From positions 186,001-250,000 of the forward strand of contig NTMA01000056.1 of the NCBI GenBank assembly GCA_002917075.1: a DNA stretch of 64,000 nucleotides, given 5' to 3'. Both the position numbers and the translations under genes were made by a program. Below are positions 54,207 through 64,000 of this stretch, piece after piece. Under the pieces are notes generated by a model, which saw nothing but the letters and a program-made list of their open reading frames with translations, searched no databases and was not told the origin of the DNA. Positions within the stretch are counted from its first letter, which is position 1; each line of letters starts with the position of its first letter. The DNA comes from Hawksworthiomyces lignivorus. Taxonomy: Eukaryota > Ascomycota > Sordariomycetes > Ophiostomatales > Ophiostomataceae.

Positions 54207-57200
54207 ATGGCGCTGTTCAATCCGACCTTCATTCTCGGCGTCGTCGTCCTCCTCTACCTGCTTTCCTTTGTCCTTTTCGCCATAATCCGCATTGTCACCG
54301 GCCTCTCCATACAACGAATTGGTTACTTCTCCCTACGCCGCCTCGCTTACGTCCCCCGTGATGGCCTCAAGATCGAGATCCGCGGCCTTGGCCTGAACAT
54401 CCACCGCCCGACCTTTTCGCAGCCCACCTGGCTCAGCATCGTCGTCAGCGAGCTGGTCGTCACCGTCGACTCCAGCGAGCTCGAAGGGAGCAAGTCTGCC
54501 GAAGACAAGGACGCCGGCGACGATGGGGACATAGACGACGGCGACAGTACACTCACCGGCGGCAAGGACACCGATGGCGGCAGCCAAGCCGCCGCGGGTG
54601 CCCCGCGCCTCGATGCCCAGAGCAGTGCGAAGCGCCGCGAGGCGATCTCTGAGGAGCGGAGCAAGACCTGGCTCCAGCTCATGAAGCTCAAGGAGCGCAT
54701 CAAGCGCCTGCACCGCAACATCAACTGGCTGCGCATGGTCGACGTCGTCGCCACCAACTCCGCCGTTAATATCGTCGGCGTCGGCAACGTCCAGTTTGGC
54801 AATTTCACTATTGCCGTGGACACGCGCCGCAAGATGGTCGACCGCGATCGCTTCCTCTTCCAGGGCCGCTACGATGCGCCGCTGGAGACCCGCCAGGCCG
54901 AGTGGATCATGACCCTGCGGAGCGTTCTCTTCACCCCCGAGGGCCGCGAGTCCTTGGAGATCCTCGACAACGCCACCCTCAACGTCCACGGCTTCTTGTA
55001 CGAGGCCCTGGACGGGCTCCGGGACGCCGCCATCGCCCTGAAGCTGGGCCGTGTGCATCTGCCCTACGACGACCTCCTGTACTGCGCCGAGCGCTACCGC
55101 CAGAGCAAGGCGCGCGCTGGCGTCCCGCCCGCAGCCGACGCTGAGGCGGGGCCGCTGCTGTCCAGCTCTCCCCTCCCCGACCGTGTTACACCGCGGCTAG
55201 AAGCCAGTCTCGAGGTGCCGCCGCCAGCGGCGCCCGACGGCACGGACACCACAGAGACGCCCGAGAGCTCCGTCGAGGACGACCTCATGCGGACTGTCGC
55301 CGACTCCAAGGAGTTTGTGAGCTCCATCCTGCGGGGCATCAAGGAGGTGCAGTTCGCCGTCAGCTTCCTTGGCATTGCCAAGAAGGTCCAGACCGTCAAG
55401 GCCGCAGGGGCCCCTGTTCTGCTCATGAACGTGTCCATGAAGGAGGTCGGCATCGATCTGCACCGCCTCGACCCCAAGTCGCCCGCCCACCGCATGTACT
55501 TCCCCTCCAAGGACATTGCGCACGAAGCCCTCGCCGTGGCCCTGTCCATCTCCGTGGGCGTCGACGACGGCTTCGGCAAACCGCAGCGCCTCATGTACAT
55601 CCCCATGGCGACCACCACCGTCAAGACGACGCTGCCGTCCAAGACAGTCGAGATCACCAAGGACATCAGCGCCGAGGAGCGGAACGCCAACATCCTCTTT
55701 GCCAACTCGGTCGTCACGTCGCCGTCCGTCGACCTCAGCCCGCGCCACCTGCCGCTCTTGCTCGCCATGCTCCGCCGCCCCAAGCCGTCCCGTCCCCCCA
55801 GGGTCCAGCCCCAGACGCGGCGCCACATCCTCATCTCCCGCCTCCTGCCCAAGGCCAACATCAAACTCTCCATGCACGAGCCCGTCATCCGCATCGCCCT
55901 CCCCCCCGTCAGCCCCACCGCAGACCGGGATGATTTCGACCTCATCATCTCGTCCATCTCGTCCATCTCGCTCGACATCGAATCCTTCCACTCCGCCGTC
56001 GAAGAGCTTCACTACTCTCTCGCGTCGACCACGCGGCTCCAGACGCACAATCTATACTACCAGACGTCGGCCGGCAACCGCTTTGATCTGCTGCAGACAG
56101 AGCTGTTCGATCTCAAAATTCAGCTCAACGCGTCTCCGGACGTGCACGTCGTCGCCAGCGGCAGCCTCCAGACCTTTTCCGTCAAGATGGTGCGGCCGGA
56201 AATTAGCGACGGCCTTCGCCAGATCGTCAACCACCTGCACCCCTCTGTCGAGCCGGACAAGATGCAGGCGCACCGGACCGCGCCCAAGCAGGACGTCAAC
56301 TTCCTCCGCCGCATGCCCGCGTGGCTCCTGCACTTCCAGATGCAGGCGTTCGACTTCAGCATGGAGGTCGCCGGCGTCGACAAGAGCGTCACCGACGAGT
56401 CCAAAGGCGTGGCCCTGCAGCTGGAGACGTGGACAGTAGAGTACCGCGCCCAGCGGCTAGACAGCCAGCAGCGCCGGACGGGCCGCCGGCGTGCTGCCAG
56501 CCGCTCGGTGCTCCTGCCCGAGACCGATCTTCTCACCGCCATCCCGGCGGCGTCGTCATCACCGAGGAAGAAGCACTACCACAACGGTGACGGCCGGCGC
56601 ATTGCTTTCCATGGCCGCGGCCTCGAGGCCTTTATTGTCGAGTCTTCGGAGAAGTGGGAGTCGGACCCGTTTCTCAACGTGCCTCGCTTCGAGGTCGCCT
56701 TCTCCACCCTCAGCGACAACCAGGGCTCCATCTTTCACATTCACTCGCATGTGCGGACCCTGCTCTTACACTACTCCCTGTACCGCCACTACGCGTTTGG
56801 CGTGGCGATCATGGTCCTCCGGAAGGCCTTTGTCCATTCTGGCGACGCCATTGCTGGCAAGAAGCTCGGCGTCGCAGAGCCACTGGAGCCGCACCACAGA
56901 GATCCCCACCAGGAACCAGCTTCCCATCTTCTCGTTCCGCCGTCGCCGACCTCGCCGCCAGGGCAGGCCGACGGTGCTGTTAGCGCGCCGAAGGAATTGA
57001 TAGCCGTAGACGTTAAAGTCGGTCTTTTGCAGATCAAAGCCGACATGCCTGCCAACCCGCCTCTGATGGTGCAAATACACACCCTTGAAACGGGCCGCCA
57101 CAGGTGGTCGCCGCCCTTCTTCCACTTTAAGCTCATCCGCCTGCACGCCGAGGCGCCGCGCATGCCCAAGGTCTGGGCCAGGATCCTAAGCATCAAGAAT

Positions 57201-60200
57201 GGCCGTCTCGACTGCAAAGAAACGAAGCGGAAGCTGCCCACGACCGGGTTCGAAGTGGCGCGGGAGTTCGACTTGAGCACCGACGTCATCCGGTTTGCCA
57301 TACCGCACGAGCTGATCTTGTACAAGATTGCAGACAACATTGTCAACATCATCAAGTCGGTCCAGCAGCTCCACCACCGCTTCAAGACCGACACCGACGA
57401 GTATATTCTGGGCAAAAAGCCAGAACCCCCCAAGAAGGTGCCGCGCGTGTCCCTGCGCTGCCGCGCCTTCACCTTTGAGCTGGAAGACGGCGGTTTCGAG
57501 TGGAAGCTGGGCATGATCTACCGGGCCGGCCGCGTCGAGCAGATGCAGCGGCTGGCGCGGGAAGAGGCGTTCCGCGTCAAGGTGAAGAAGATCCAGGAGC
57601 AAGAATCCCGCCGGGAGGCCAGCAAGTTTAGGACGCGCTCGGTCGCCCCCCGCGGCCGAACATCCGCTGGTGCCCAGTCCTCCTCGGCCTTCCGAAGCCA
57701 CAGCGAAGACCGCCAGTCGGCCGCGCGGTCCCACGGCGACTCGCGCGGTTATGGCCGGTCGCCGCGGTACGACCCCGAAGGCAGCTGTCTGGGCATGACC
57801 GGCAGCGCCCACATCACCATCGCAGAAGCCCGACACAAGCTCAACGTGCACAACTCGCGCGGCTGGAAGCAGCGCATCGACCGGTACTACAGCATGGCGC
57901 GCAACGGTATGAAAGAGATCCGCAGCATGTACTGGGGCGCCGAGGCGCCCGAGGAGGCCGACGAGCACGAGAACATCCTTGGCGTGCCCGACCGGCCTGC
58001 CCTCATGGCGATGACCATCGACGACCTGCATTTCATCATTGACAAACCGAGCTTTCCCTTGAAGGAGCTGCCCGAGTTTCTGCACAAAATCGGCAAGGGG
58101 ATGCCAAAGGACATGCTGTACGCGCTGCTGATCCCGATGAACGTGCAGATCCGCATGGGCGAAGCTCGCATCAACCTGCGGGACTACCCGCTGCCGCTGC
58201 TACATGTGCCCTGCATCGCGCCGAACCAGCCGTCCAAGCTACACGCGCTCTCTCTGTCGACCGACTTTGTCATCGCCGAAGAGTTCCAGGGCCCCGAGTC
58301 GGTCCGCCACGTCAAAGTGGACATCATGCCGCCCAAGAGCACCGAGCCCGGCGCGTCGAAAGAGGGCAACTTCGCCATCGACGTGCGCCGCACCACTAGC
58401 CAGGTCAAGTCCTACTCGGACATGACCATCGACATCAACACCTCTTTGCCGACCAAGTTCACCTGGGGCCCGTCCTACCAGCCCGCCATCCAGGACATGA
58501 TGATGGTGCTCGAGTCGTTCACCAAGCCGCAGCTCGACCCGTCCGAGAACGTCGGCTTCTGGGACAAGATCCGGCTGAGCTTCCACTCGCGCGTCCGCGT
58601 CGCCTGGAAGGCAGACGGCGACGTGCACCTGGCCCTCAAGGGCACGCGCGACCCGTACCAGGTGACGGGCAACGGCGCCGGCCTGCTCATGTGCTGGCGC
58701 AACGACGTGCGCTGGAACGTGCACGTGGACGACGACCCCAAGCAGTTCATGACGGTCGACAGCGGGGAATACGTCTTGGCCATTCCCGACTTTAGCCACC
58801 ACGCGCGCGAGGCCGCGCGGCAGAGCACGGACAACGAGAGCGTCTCCAGCGACGACCCGATGCACGCCGGCGCCGCCTTCAAGAAGGTAGTCATGAAGCT
58901 GTCTGGCAAGGTGCAGTGGCTGGCGGGTCTCGTCTTTGAGCGGGCGATTGAGGACGGCACCCGCAACTTCAACTTTGCGCCGCACTACAGCATCTTCCTC
59001 AAGTCGCCGCAGTACGCCAAGGCCCAGGGAGGCCTCCCCTACGACGCCTTCCGCGGCTTCCGCAGCCAGCACATCCATATGTCTATCGCCGTGCGCGCTC
59101 CCGTGGACCGCGAGTGGACCGTGTCGAACACGAAGCCGTCGCGCAGCTACAACACCGTCCACCTGTCGCCGCGCTTCTTTACACACTTCTTTGCCTGGTG
59201 GTCGCTGTTCAGCGGGCCCATGTCGCTGCCAATCCGCCAGGGCAAGCTGTGGCCGGGCTGCGAGAAGAACAGCAAGAAGTTCGGCCGGCACCTCGCCACC
59301 ATCAAATACAACCTGCTCCTGGCGCCCGTGTTCCTCAGCCACATCTACAAGCACCGGGACGGGGAGGGCCACGACGAGAATTCCACCTCCGCCACCGGCA
59401 TCAAGGTGCGCTTCGACAGCTTCATGCTGGACCTCCACCAGCGGCGCGAGGAGTTCAACACGCGCGACAAGGGCCGCAAGACGAAGAGCCGCACGACCGG
59501 CATGAAGATTCACGCCTGCCAGCTCGACCTGGCGGCGGCCGACATCCGGGCCGTGTCCGCGACCATCCGGGCCACCACCGCGGAGAGCATCCAGCACACC
59601 ATCAACAACGACGAAGACAGCGCGGACGTCTCGCGCTTCACCATCCCCGACGACGACTTCACTTGGATTGACATGGACGACTTTGTGGAGCTGGACTGGA
59701 TCCTCCCGGCGGAGCCGAATCCCGACACAAAGATCCTGCCGCTCGCCTACGCGCCGCGGATCACGTACTTCCGGCAGACCGACATTGGTGGCGTCATCTC
59801 GGGCGACCCCGATCGCACGAGTCCCTTCGGCCACGAGCCCACGCATCTGTGCATCATGACGCCCGACGACGACCCGCGAACCGTGCAGATGCACCTCATG
59901 GAGAGCCGCATCGAGCAGCTGGAAGAGCAGATTGAGGCGCACATCCGTGACATCAACGTGGCGGGGACGCGGATCCCCGATCTGGGCACGGCCGTCGAGA
60001 TCGAGACGCTGTCGCGGCAGGCCAACATGCTGCAGGAGAAGAAGCTGTTCTTGGAGACCTCCCTGCAGAAGCTGAGCGAGGAGGCCGCGGCGGCGGCGAC
60101 GGCACGAGCCGCCGCAAAGGCCGCAGCCGATGCCAGGAAAGCGCGCAAACAGCGCAAGTCGAGCGGCGACTCGTCCCCGACAGACTCGGCGGACGCGGCC

Positions 60201-63200
60201 AACGCAGACTCTGCCGACGACGAGGACACCCCCCAGTCGGGCGCAGAGTTTGCCAGCGAATTCACCAACCGCTTCGTCGTCCACAACATGAAGTTCAAGT
60301 GGAACAATATGCTCCGGAACATCATCCTGCGCTACATCCACCAGGTTAGCCAGCGGCGCGGCTTCGTCTACTACCTCTCCCGGCCGGCGGTCAAGTTCAT
60401 CCTCGACATCGTGGAGGAGCAGGCCAGGCTCAAGACTGGCGGCGCTACCCCGGGTATGACCGAGTCTTCGGCCACAACGCCCGGCGCGTCCAGCGGCGTC
60501 GGCGACTCTCAGTCGGATGCGGCAAACGGCTTCGACCGGTCATCGACCAAGGACATCGAGGACAAGATCCGCAAGATTCTGGAGGGCAAGAAGTTTGTCA
60601 GCACCGAGGACCTGACCGACGGCACCAGCAAAAAGGAGTGCACCATCTACAACACGCCCATGGACAATCTCACCAGCGGCATCGCCCCCGAGTTCACCCC
60701 GCAGAACAGCTACCACGTCCGCCTGATCGCGCCGCAGATCCAGCTGCAGAGCGACAAGAACAAGAAGCACGTCGTGCTCGTGACGGCCAAGGGCATGGAG
60801 CTGAAGGTGGTGGAGGTCATGGACAAGGCGCGCCTGTCCGACACCGTGAGCGGCCTGGTGCAGCGGCGCTTCCTAGTCAGCATGGACAGCATGCAGTTCT
60901 TCGTGACGCACCGCAAGTGGTTCTCCACGCGTCTGCTGTCGCTGTACTCGGGCACGAGCTACGGGTCGCCCGGCGGGTCTAGCTGGCCGCCGTGGGTGCC
61001 CATGGAGGCCATGTTCGACTTCCAGGCCGACCCGTTCGGGTTCAAGCGCGTCGTACAGAAGACGTCGGCCATGATGCGCTACGACAAGTACAATACGCTG
61101 CGCCTCAAGTACACCGACGGGGTCAACATCGGCGAAGGCGCAGACACGGCGTCAACGGAGGCTGCGACCGCCGAAAACCGCATGGACAACCTCTGGGTCG
61201 ACTTCCAGCAGGCCCGCGCGCTGTGCAACTCGTCGCAGTACTACGCCATCTACGTCATCGTGCTCGACCTGCTCATGTACAACGAGCCGATGGAGAAGAC
61301 GCGCAGCGAGCGGCTGGAGAAGATCATGCTGGCGTCCGACTTCAGCGACCTGCGCGGCGCGCCGGAGATGGTCATCCGGCTGCAGGAGCGGGTGCGGCAG
61401 CTGGAGGACATCAAGACGCACTTCCAGATCCACTCCAAGTACCTGGACAAGCGGGGCTGGGAGGAGCGGCTGCTGCTGGATCGCGACTTGGCGGCATGCG
61501 AAGACGAGCTCTTCTTTATCATGAAGGCGATCACGACGTCGCAGGGCCGGAACGACGCGTCGCAGAGCAACGCGCTCCTCAAGTGGAGCATCTCCGCGCG
61601 CGAGATTGTGTGGCACCTGATCCGCAACAGCAACGAGCCGCTCGTCGAGCTGCAGCTCAAGGACGTCGAGTACGACCGGACCGACAACGCGGACGGATCG
61701 CACAGCAACCTCATCCAAGTAGGCAAGATCCTCGGCCTGAACCTGCTGCCGAATGCCATCTACCCGGAGATGATCGTTCCGTACATGGACGAGCGCAGTC
61801 CGCTGCCGACGGGCACCCAGCCCATGATTCGCGTCTACTGGTACATGCTGGAGGCCATTGCCGGCATCACGGTCATGGACCATTTCGAGGTGGCGCTGTT
61901 CCCCATGAAGATTCAGCTCGAGCACGACGTCGGCAAGAAGATCTTCGAGTACATCTTCCCCGGGATGGACGAGCAGAAGCCGGAGAGTGGGGCCGCAGAC
62001 GGCGCTGGAAACGGCAACGACTCGTCTTTTATGATGAAGCAGATATCCCCATCCGGCGACGAAGAGACGGACGAGGACGACGAGTTATACTACAGCTTGC
62101 CGCTTGGCAGCCGGGACCGTCTAGGATCGACAGTGTCCGAGCGGGACTCGGCCTCCGTCCAGTTCGACGCCCGACCCGGATCGCTGGAGCTGCGCCTGCA
62201 GCCGACGCTGACTTCCGGTCATCGGACGAGCCTGGACAAGCAGAAGGCGCTGAGCGTTCATTCTACGGACGGGCACTCGTTCCGGTTCTTCCGGTCGCCC
62301 ACTACGAACTCGGGTAAGAGCCTGGTCAAGAAGCCGTCGCGCGAGTCGCTGCAGGGCGGCCCGCTGCGGATCGGCGTGGGGCGATCGTCTACGGGATTCT
62401 CGTCGGTCACTAGCGAGACCAAGAAGAGCGGGCGGTTTACGCTGCGCAGCAAGAATTCAGAGGACAAGCAAGACGGGAACCCGTCGGACGACCTGACAAA
62501 GATGATTGCGCGCGCCAGCAACTACATGACGTTTGCGTACATCCGCATGCCGTCGGTGGTGCTATGCCTAAGCTACAAGGGCAAGGGCGAGCGCAACATC
62601 GAGGACGTGCACGACTTTGTGTTCCGGCTGCCGACGATCGAGTACCGCAACAAGACGTGGTCGAACCTGGACCTGGCGCTGGCGCTCAAGAGCCGCGTGA
62701 TCAAGGCGCTGATCTCGCACACGGGCGCCATCATCGGCAACAAGCTCAGCCGGCACCGGCCCAATACGGCGCAGCAGACCAAGCTGCGCGAGCAGGCCAC
62801 CAACTCGGTGCTGCTCTCGACGCCGGCGCTGCTCGAGTCGCACGACAACAGCGACGACTCCTCGTCCATCTTTGGCACGTCGCCCGTCGACTACTCGCGG
62901 TCGCCGCCGCGGTCGCTGCGCGGCTCGCAGTCGTCCATCCCGGTTCCGCGCTCGACCAGCCGCAGCTCGAGCGTCGCATCGTCCAGCCGCTCCTACCGCA
63001 GCAGCGGCAACAACAACGGCAACAACGGCAACAGCATCACCGTCAACACCAGCAACCACGCCGGGATGGGAGGGGCCGTGCCCACGGTGCTGATGATGAC
63101 GCCGCCCACGCCGCAGCACGAATTTTCTGGCAATGCCAACGGCAGCAACGGTCTCGGCCGGAGCAAGACCAACGCCACGAACAGCGACTACCTCAGGCCT

Positions 63201-63584
63201 GACAGCCGAGGAAACGACACGGGCGACAAGAAGCGGTCGGCGTTTGGCGGCGTGCGCGACAAGCTGAGCGCCCTCGCGTCCAGGGTCAAGGACCACAACA
63301 ACGGCAGCGGCAGCGGCAGCGGCAGCCCGACCCAGCGGCAGTTCCCGTCGGGCGCGTCGCGACCAGGCGTGCGCTCAAGCCACGGCGGCGGCAGCAGCAG
63401 CAGTAGCCGCTTAGACAGCGATGCCACGCCGGTGCGCCGGCCGAGAACGGCTGTGCCCATGAGGGACGCAGGCGGCGAGGACGACGATCCCCGCCATAAT
63501 GACGGTGACGACGACGACAGTGCCGATGCCGACACGGACGTGCCAAAGCGGCTCAACCGGAGCCAGCGCACCAAGACGAACTAA
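54207..63584 (+). CDS. FMP27: Fmp27/Hobbit (BLTP2) bridge-like lipid-transfer protein
   Basis: Members of this family (yeast Fmp27/Hob1, animal Hobbit/BLTP2) form long hydrophobic grooves that move lipids between the ER and other membranes. Single exon, 3125 residues. An N-terminal membrane anchor (about 6-30: FILGVVVLLYLLSFVLFAII) is followed by the RGLGLNIHRPTF region and a long repeated beta-groove. The GFWDK motif (NVGFWDKIRLSFHSRVRVAW) lies near residue 1448. The WPPW motif (GSSWPPWVPMEAMFDFQADP) lies near 2256. A coiled-coil stretch (about 1890-1990) and a C-terminal Ser/Asn/Gly-rich disordered tail (about 2870-3125) are also present. The frame is open 50 codons upstream of 54207 but without an ATG; MALFNPTF directly precedes the anchor, so that start is chosen. 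A 9.4-kb uninterrupted frame is notable in an intron-containing genome. Confidence 0.95.
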   Translation: MALFNPTFILGVVVLLYLLSFVLFAIIRIVTGLSIQRIGYFSLRRLAYVPRDGLKIEIRGLGLNIHRPTFSQPTWLSIVVSELVVTVDSSELEGSKSAEDKDAGDDGDIDDGDSTLTGGKDTDGGSQAAAGAPRLDAQSSAKRREAISEERSKTWLQLMKLKERIKRLHRNINWLRMVDVVATNSAVNIVGVGNVQFGNFTIAVDTRRKMVDRDRFLFQGRYDAPLETRQAEWIMTLRSVLFTPEGRESLEILDNATLNVHGFLYEALDGLRDAAIALKLGRVHLPYDDLLYCAERYRQSKARAGVPPAADAEAGPLLSSSPLPDRVTPRLEASLEVPPPAAPDGTDTTETPESSVEDDLMRTVADSKEFVSSILRGIKEVQFAVSFLGIAKKVQTVKAAGAPVLLMNVSMKEVGIDLHRLDPKSPAHRMYFPSKDIAHEALAVALSISVGVDDGFGKPQRLMYIPMATTTVKTTLPSKTVEITKDISAEERNANILFANSVVTSPSVDLSPRHLPLLLAMLRRPKPSRPPRVQPQTRRHILISRLLPKANIKLSMHEPVIRIALPPVSPTADRDDFDLIISSISSISLDIESFHSAVEELHYSLASTTRLQTHNLYYQTSAGNRFDLLQTELFDLKIQLNASPDVHVVASGSLQTFSVKMVRPEISDGLRQIVNHLHPSVEPDKMQAHRTAPKQDVNFLRRMPAWLLHFQMQAFDFSMEVAGVDKSVTDESKGVALQLETWTVEYRAQRLDSQQRRTGRRRAASRSVLLPETDLLTAIPAASSSPRKKHYHNGDGRRIAFHGRGLEAFIVESSEKWESDPFLNVPRFEVAFSTLSDNQGSIFHIHSHVRTLLLHYSLYRHYAFGVAIMVLRKAFVHSGDAIAGKKLGVAEPLEPHHRDPHQEPASHLLVPPSPTSPPGQADGAVSAPKELIAVDVKVGLLQIKADMPANPPLMVQIHTLETGRHRWSPPFFHFKLIRLHAEAPRMPKVWARILSIKNGRLDCKETKRKLPTTGFEVAREFDLSTDVIRFAIPHELILYKIADNIVNIIKSVQQLHHRFKTDTDEYILGKKPEPPKKVPRVSLRCRAFTFELEDGGFEWKLGMIYRAGRVEQMQRLAREEAFRVKVKKIQEQESRREASKFRTRSVAPRGRTSAGAQSSSAFRSHSEDRQSAARSHGDSRGYGRSPRYDPEGSCLGMTGSAHITIAEARHKLNVHNSRGWKQRIDRYYSMARNGMKEIRSMYWGAEAPEEADEHENILGVPDRPALMAMTIDDLHFIIDKPSFPLKELPEFLHKIGKGMPKDMLYALLIPMNVQIRMGEARINLRDYPLPLLHVPCIAPNQPSKLHALSLSTDFVIAEEFQGPESVRHVKVDIMPPKSTEPGASKEGNFAIDVRRTTSQVKSYSDMTIDINTSLPTKFTWGPSYQPAIQDMMMVLESFTKPQLDPSENVGFWDKIRLSFHSRVRVAWKADGDVHLALKGTRDPYQVTGNGAGLLMCWRNDVRWNVHVDDDPKQFMTVDSGEYVLAIPDFSHHAREAARQSTDNESVSSDDPMHAGAAFKKVVMKLSGKVQWLAGLVFERAIEDGTRNFNFAPHYSIFLKSPQYAKAQGGLPYDAFRGFRSQHIHMSIAVRAPVDREWTVSNTKPSRSYNTVHLSPRFFTHFFAWWSLFSGPMSLPIRQGKLWPGCEKNSKKFGRHLATIKYNLLLAPVFLSHIYKHRDGEGHDENSTSATGIKVRFDSFMLDLHQRREEFNTRDKGRKTKSRTTGMKIHACQLDLAAADIRAVSATIRATTAESIQHTINNDEDSADVSRFTIPDDDFTWIDMDDFVELDWILPAEPNPDTKILPLAYAPRITYFRQTDIGGVISGDPDRTSPFGHEPTHLCIMTPDDDPRTVQMHLMESRIEQLEEQIEAHIRDINVAGTRIPDLGTAVEIETLSRQANMLQEKKLFLETSLQKLSEEAAAAATARAAAKAAADARKARKQRKSSGDSSPTDSADAANADSADDEDTPQSGAEFASEFTNRFVVHNMKFKWNNMLRNIILRYIHQVSQRRGFVYYLSRPAVKFILDIVEEQARLKTGGATPGMTESSATTPGASSGVGDSQSDAANGFDRSSTKDIEDKIRKILEGKKFVSTEDLTDGTSKKECTIYNTPMDNLTSGIAPEFTPQNSYHVRLIAPQIQLQSDKNKKHVVLVTAKGMELKVVEVMDKARLSDTVSGLVQRRFLVSMDSMQFFVTHRKWFSTRLLSLYSGTSYGSPGGSSWPPWVPMEAMFDFQADPFGFKRVVQKTSAMMRYDKYNTLRLKYTDGVNIGEGADTASTEAATAENRMDNLWVDFQQARALCNSSQYYAIYVIVLDLLMYNEPMEKTRSERLEKIMLASDFSDLRGAPEMVIRLQERVRQLEDIKTHFQIHSKYLDKRGWEERLLLDRDLAACEDELFFIMKAITTSQGRNDASQSNALLKWSISAREIVWHLIRNSNEPLVELQLKDVEYDRTDNADGSHSNLIQVGKILGLNLLPNAIYPEMIVPYMDERSPLPTGTQPMIRVYWYMLEAIAGITVMDHFEVALFPMKIQLEHDVGKKIFEYIFPGMDEQKPESGAADGAGNGNDSSFMMKQISPSGDEETDEDDELYYSLPLGSRDRLGSTVSERDSASVQFDARPGSLELRLQPTLTSGHRTSLDKQKALSVHSTDGHSFRFFRSPTTNSGKSLVKKPSRESLQGGPLRIGVGRSSTGFSSVTSETKKSGRFTLRSKNSEDKQDGNPSDDLTKMIARASNYMTFAYIRMPSVVLCLSYKGKGERNIEDVHDFVFRLPTIEYRNKTWSNLDLALALKSRVIKALISHTGAIIGNKLSRHRPNTAQQTKLREQATNSVLLSTPALLESHDNSDDSSSIFGTSPVDYSRSPPRSLRGSQSSIPVPRSTSRSSSVASSSRSYRSSGNNNGNNGNSITVNTSNHAGMGGAVPTVLMMTPPTPQHEFSGNANGSNGLGRSKTNATNSDYLRPDSRGNDTGDKKRSAFGGVRDKLSALASRVKDHNNGSGSGSGSPTQRQFPSGASRPGVRSSHGGGSSSSSRLDSDATPVRRPRTAVPMRDAGGEDDDPRHNDGDDDDSADADTDVPKRLNRSQRTKTN

Positions 63585-64000
63585 TTCCGCATAGAACAGG
63601 GAGGATCATGTGCTACGGATGACGCTGTCAGGGCCAGGAGCATTCAAAAAAAACTGGAAAGGGGGGGGAATAATCCTAATTAGGGAGTTTCCGTACGCTA
63701 CAAAAAAAGAAGGAGGCGCATTTGCATATAAGTGGATTGGGTTTTTTGTGTTTTGTTTTGATTTTATCATCCCCCTTTTTCTTGCTACGTTTTGTCTGTT
63801 CTCTTTGTACGCTTGTTTTCCACCTCTGCGGCTGTCACGCCGCTCTCGTCGGTGATAGAACCGCGAGCGGAGAAGGTAGAAGTTGGGAGGCAGTTTCTCG
63901 TTGGCATAGTCATGCATGTGTTTATTTTGCTATGTCTCATTTCTGTTTTTCAGTACACGCTACTATTTTCCTGCCTTGAAATTCTTTCTTGTCTATGGCC
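63585..64000. other. 3' flank of FMP27 to window end
   Basis: About 415 nt after the FMP27 stop. T-rich from 63740 to 63790. No gene was seen; the next gene lies outside the window. Confidence 0.5.

Noticed and set aside
58239..60341. 700-codon open frame antisense to FMP27
   Set aside because: It shadows a well-supported coding frame with GFWDK and WPPW motifs on the plus strand, and its composition (Val, Gly, Arg, His) is typical of an antisense frame.

Overview
The window is a piece of a filamentous ascomycete (Pezizomycotina) nuclear chromosome. The evidence is short spliceosomal introns (mostly 66-182 nt, GT...AG, with CTAAC-type branch sites), GC-rich coding exons between AT-richer pyrimidine-tract-rich intergenic regions, and a gene set typical of these fungi (HET-domain protein, PEX11C-like peroxin, Irs4-type EH protein, Fmp27 giant protein). 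Sordariomycetes, perhaps Hypocreales, is my best guess for the class, but the sequence alone does not prove it.

Layout. 0-5 kb: glyceraldehyde-3-phosphate dehydrogenase (minus) and translation initiation factor eIF1A (plus), divergent from a 2.5-kb shared upstream region. 5.9-8.2 kb: a two-exon coiled-coil protein (minus). 8.2-11.7 kb: gene-poor, but holding an orphan terminal exon of ribosomal protein L30. 11.7-18 kb: an Irs4/Tax4-like EH-domain protein and a PEX11C-like peroxin (both plus). 18.5-23.8 kb: a small secreted Cys/Ser/Thr-rich, possibly GPI-anchored protein and a GPHR/GTG-type membrane protein (both minus). 25-38.5 kb: eIF3 subunit L, a universal-stress-domain protein with an unusually long intron, and the EF-2-like ribosome-maturation GTPase EFL1/Ria1 (all plus). 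38.9-43 kb: an accessory-looking pair, an MFS transporter (plus) and a HET-domain protein (minus), in AT-richer surroundings. 44.7-47.1 kb: a six-exon eIF4B homologue (minus). 47.8-51 kb: a gene-poor patch with three related tRNA-derived repeat copies and a Gfd2/YDR514C-like nuclease-fold ORF lacking a clear 5' end. 51.4-52.3 kb: a four-exon, Tim17-like glycine-rich membrane protein. 54.2-63.6 kb: a 3125-residue intronless Fmp27/Hobbit (BLTP2) bridge-like lipid-transfer protein.

Most genes are housekeeping and belong to no common pathway. There is a loose excess of translation genes (eIF1A, eIF3l, eIF4B, EFL1, plus the L30 relic). Exon joins given here were checked by reading phase across each splice site and by agreement with remembered family motifs; no alignment or RNA evidence was available. 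I did not find a CRISPR array, an rRNA gene, a clear autonomous transposon or a biosynthetic cluster. The most unusual items are the orphan L30 exon, the tRNA-derived repeat family, and the stress-protein gene whose 1.1-kb intron ends in an in-frame alternative start.
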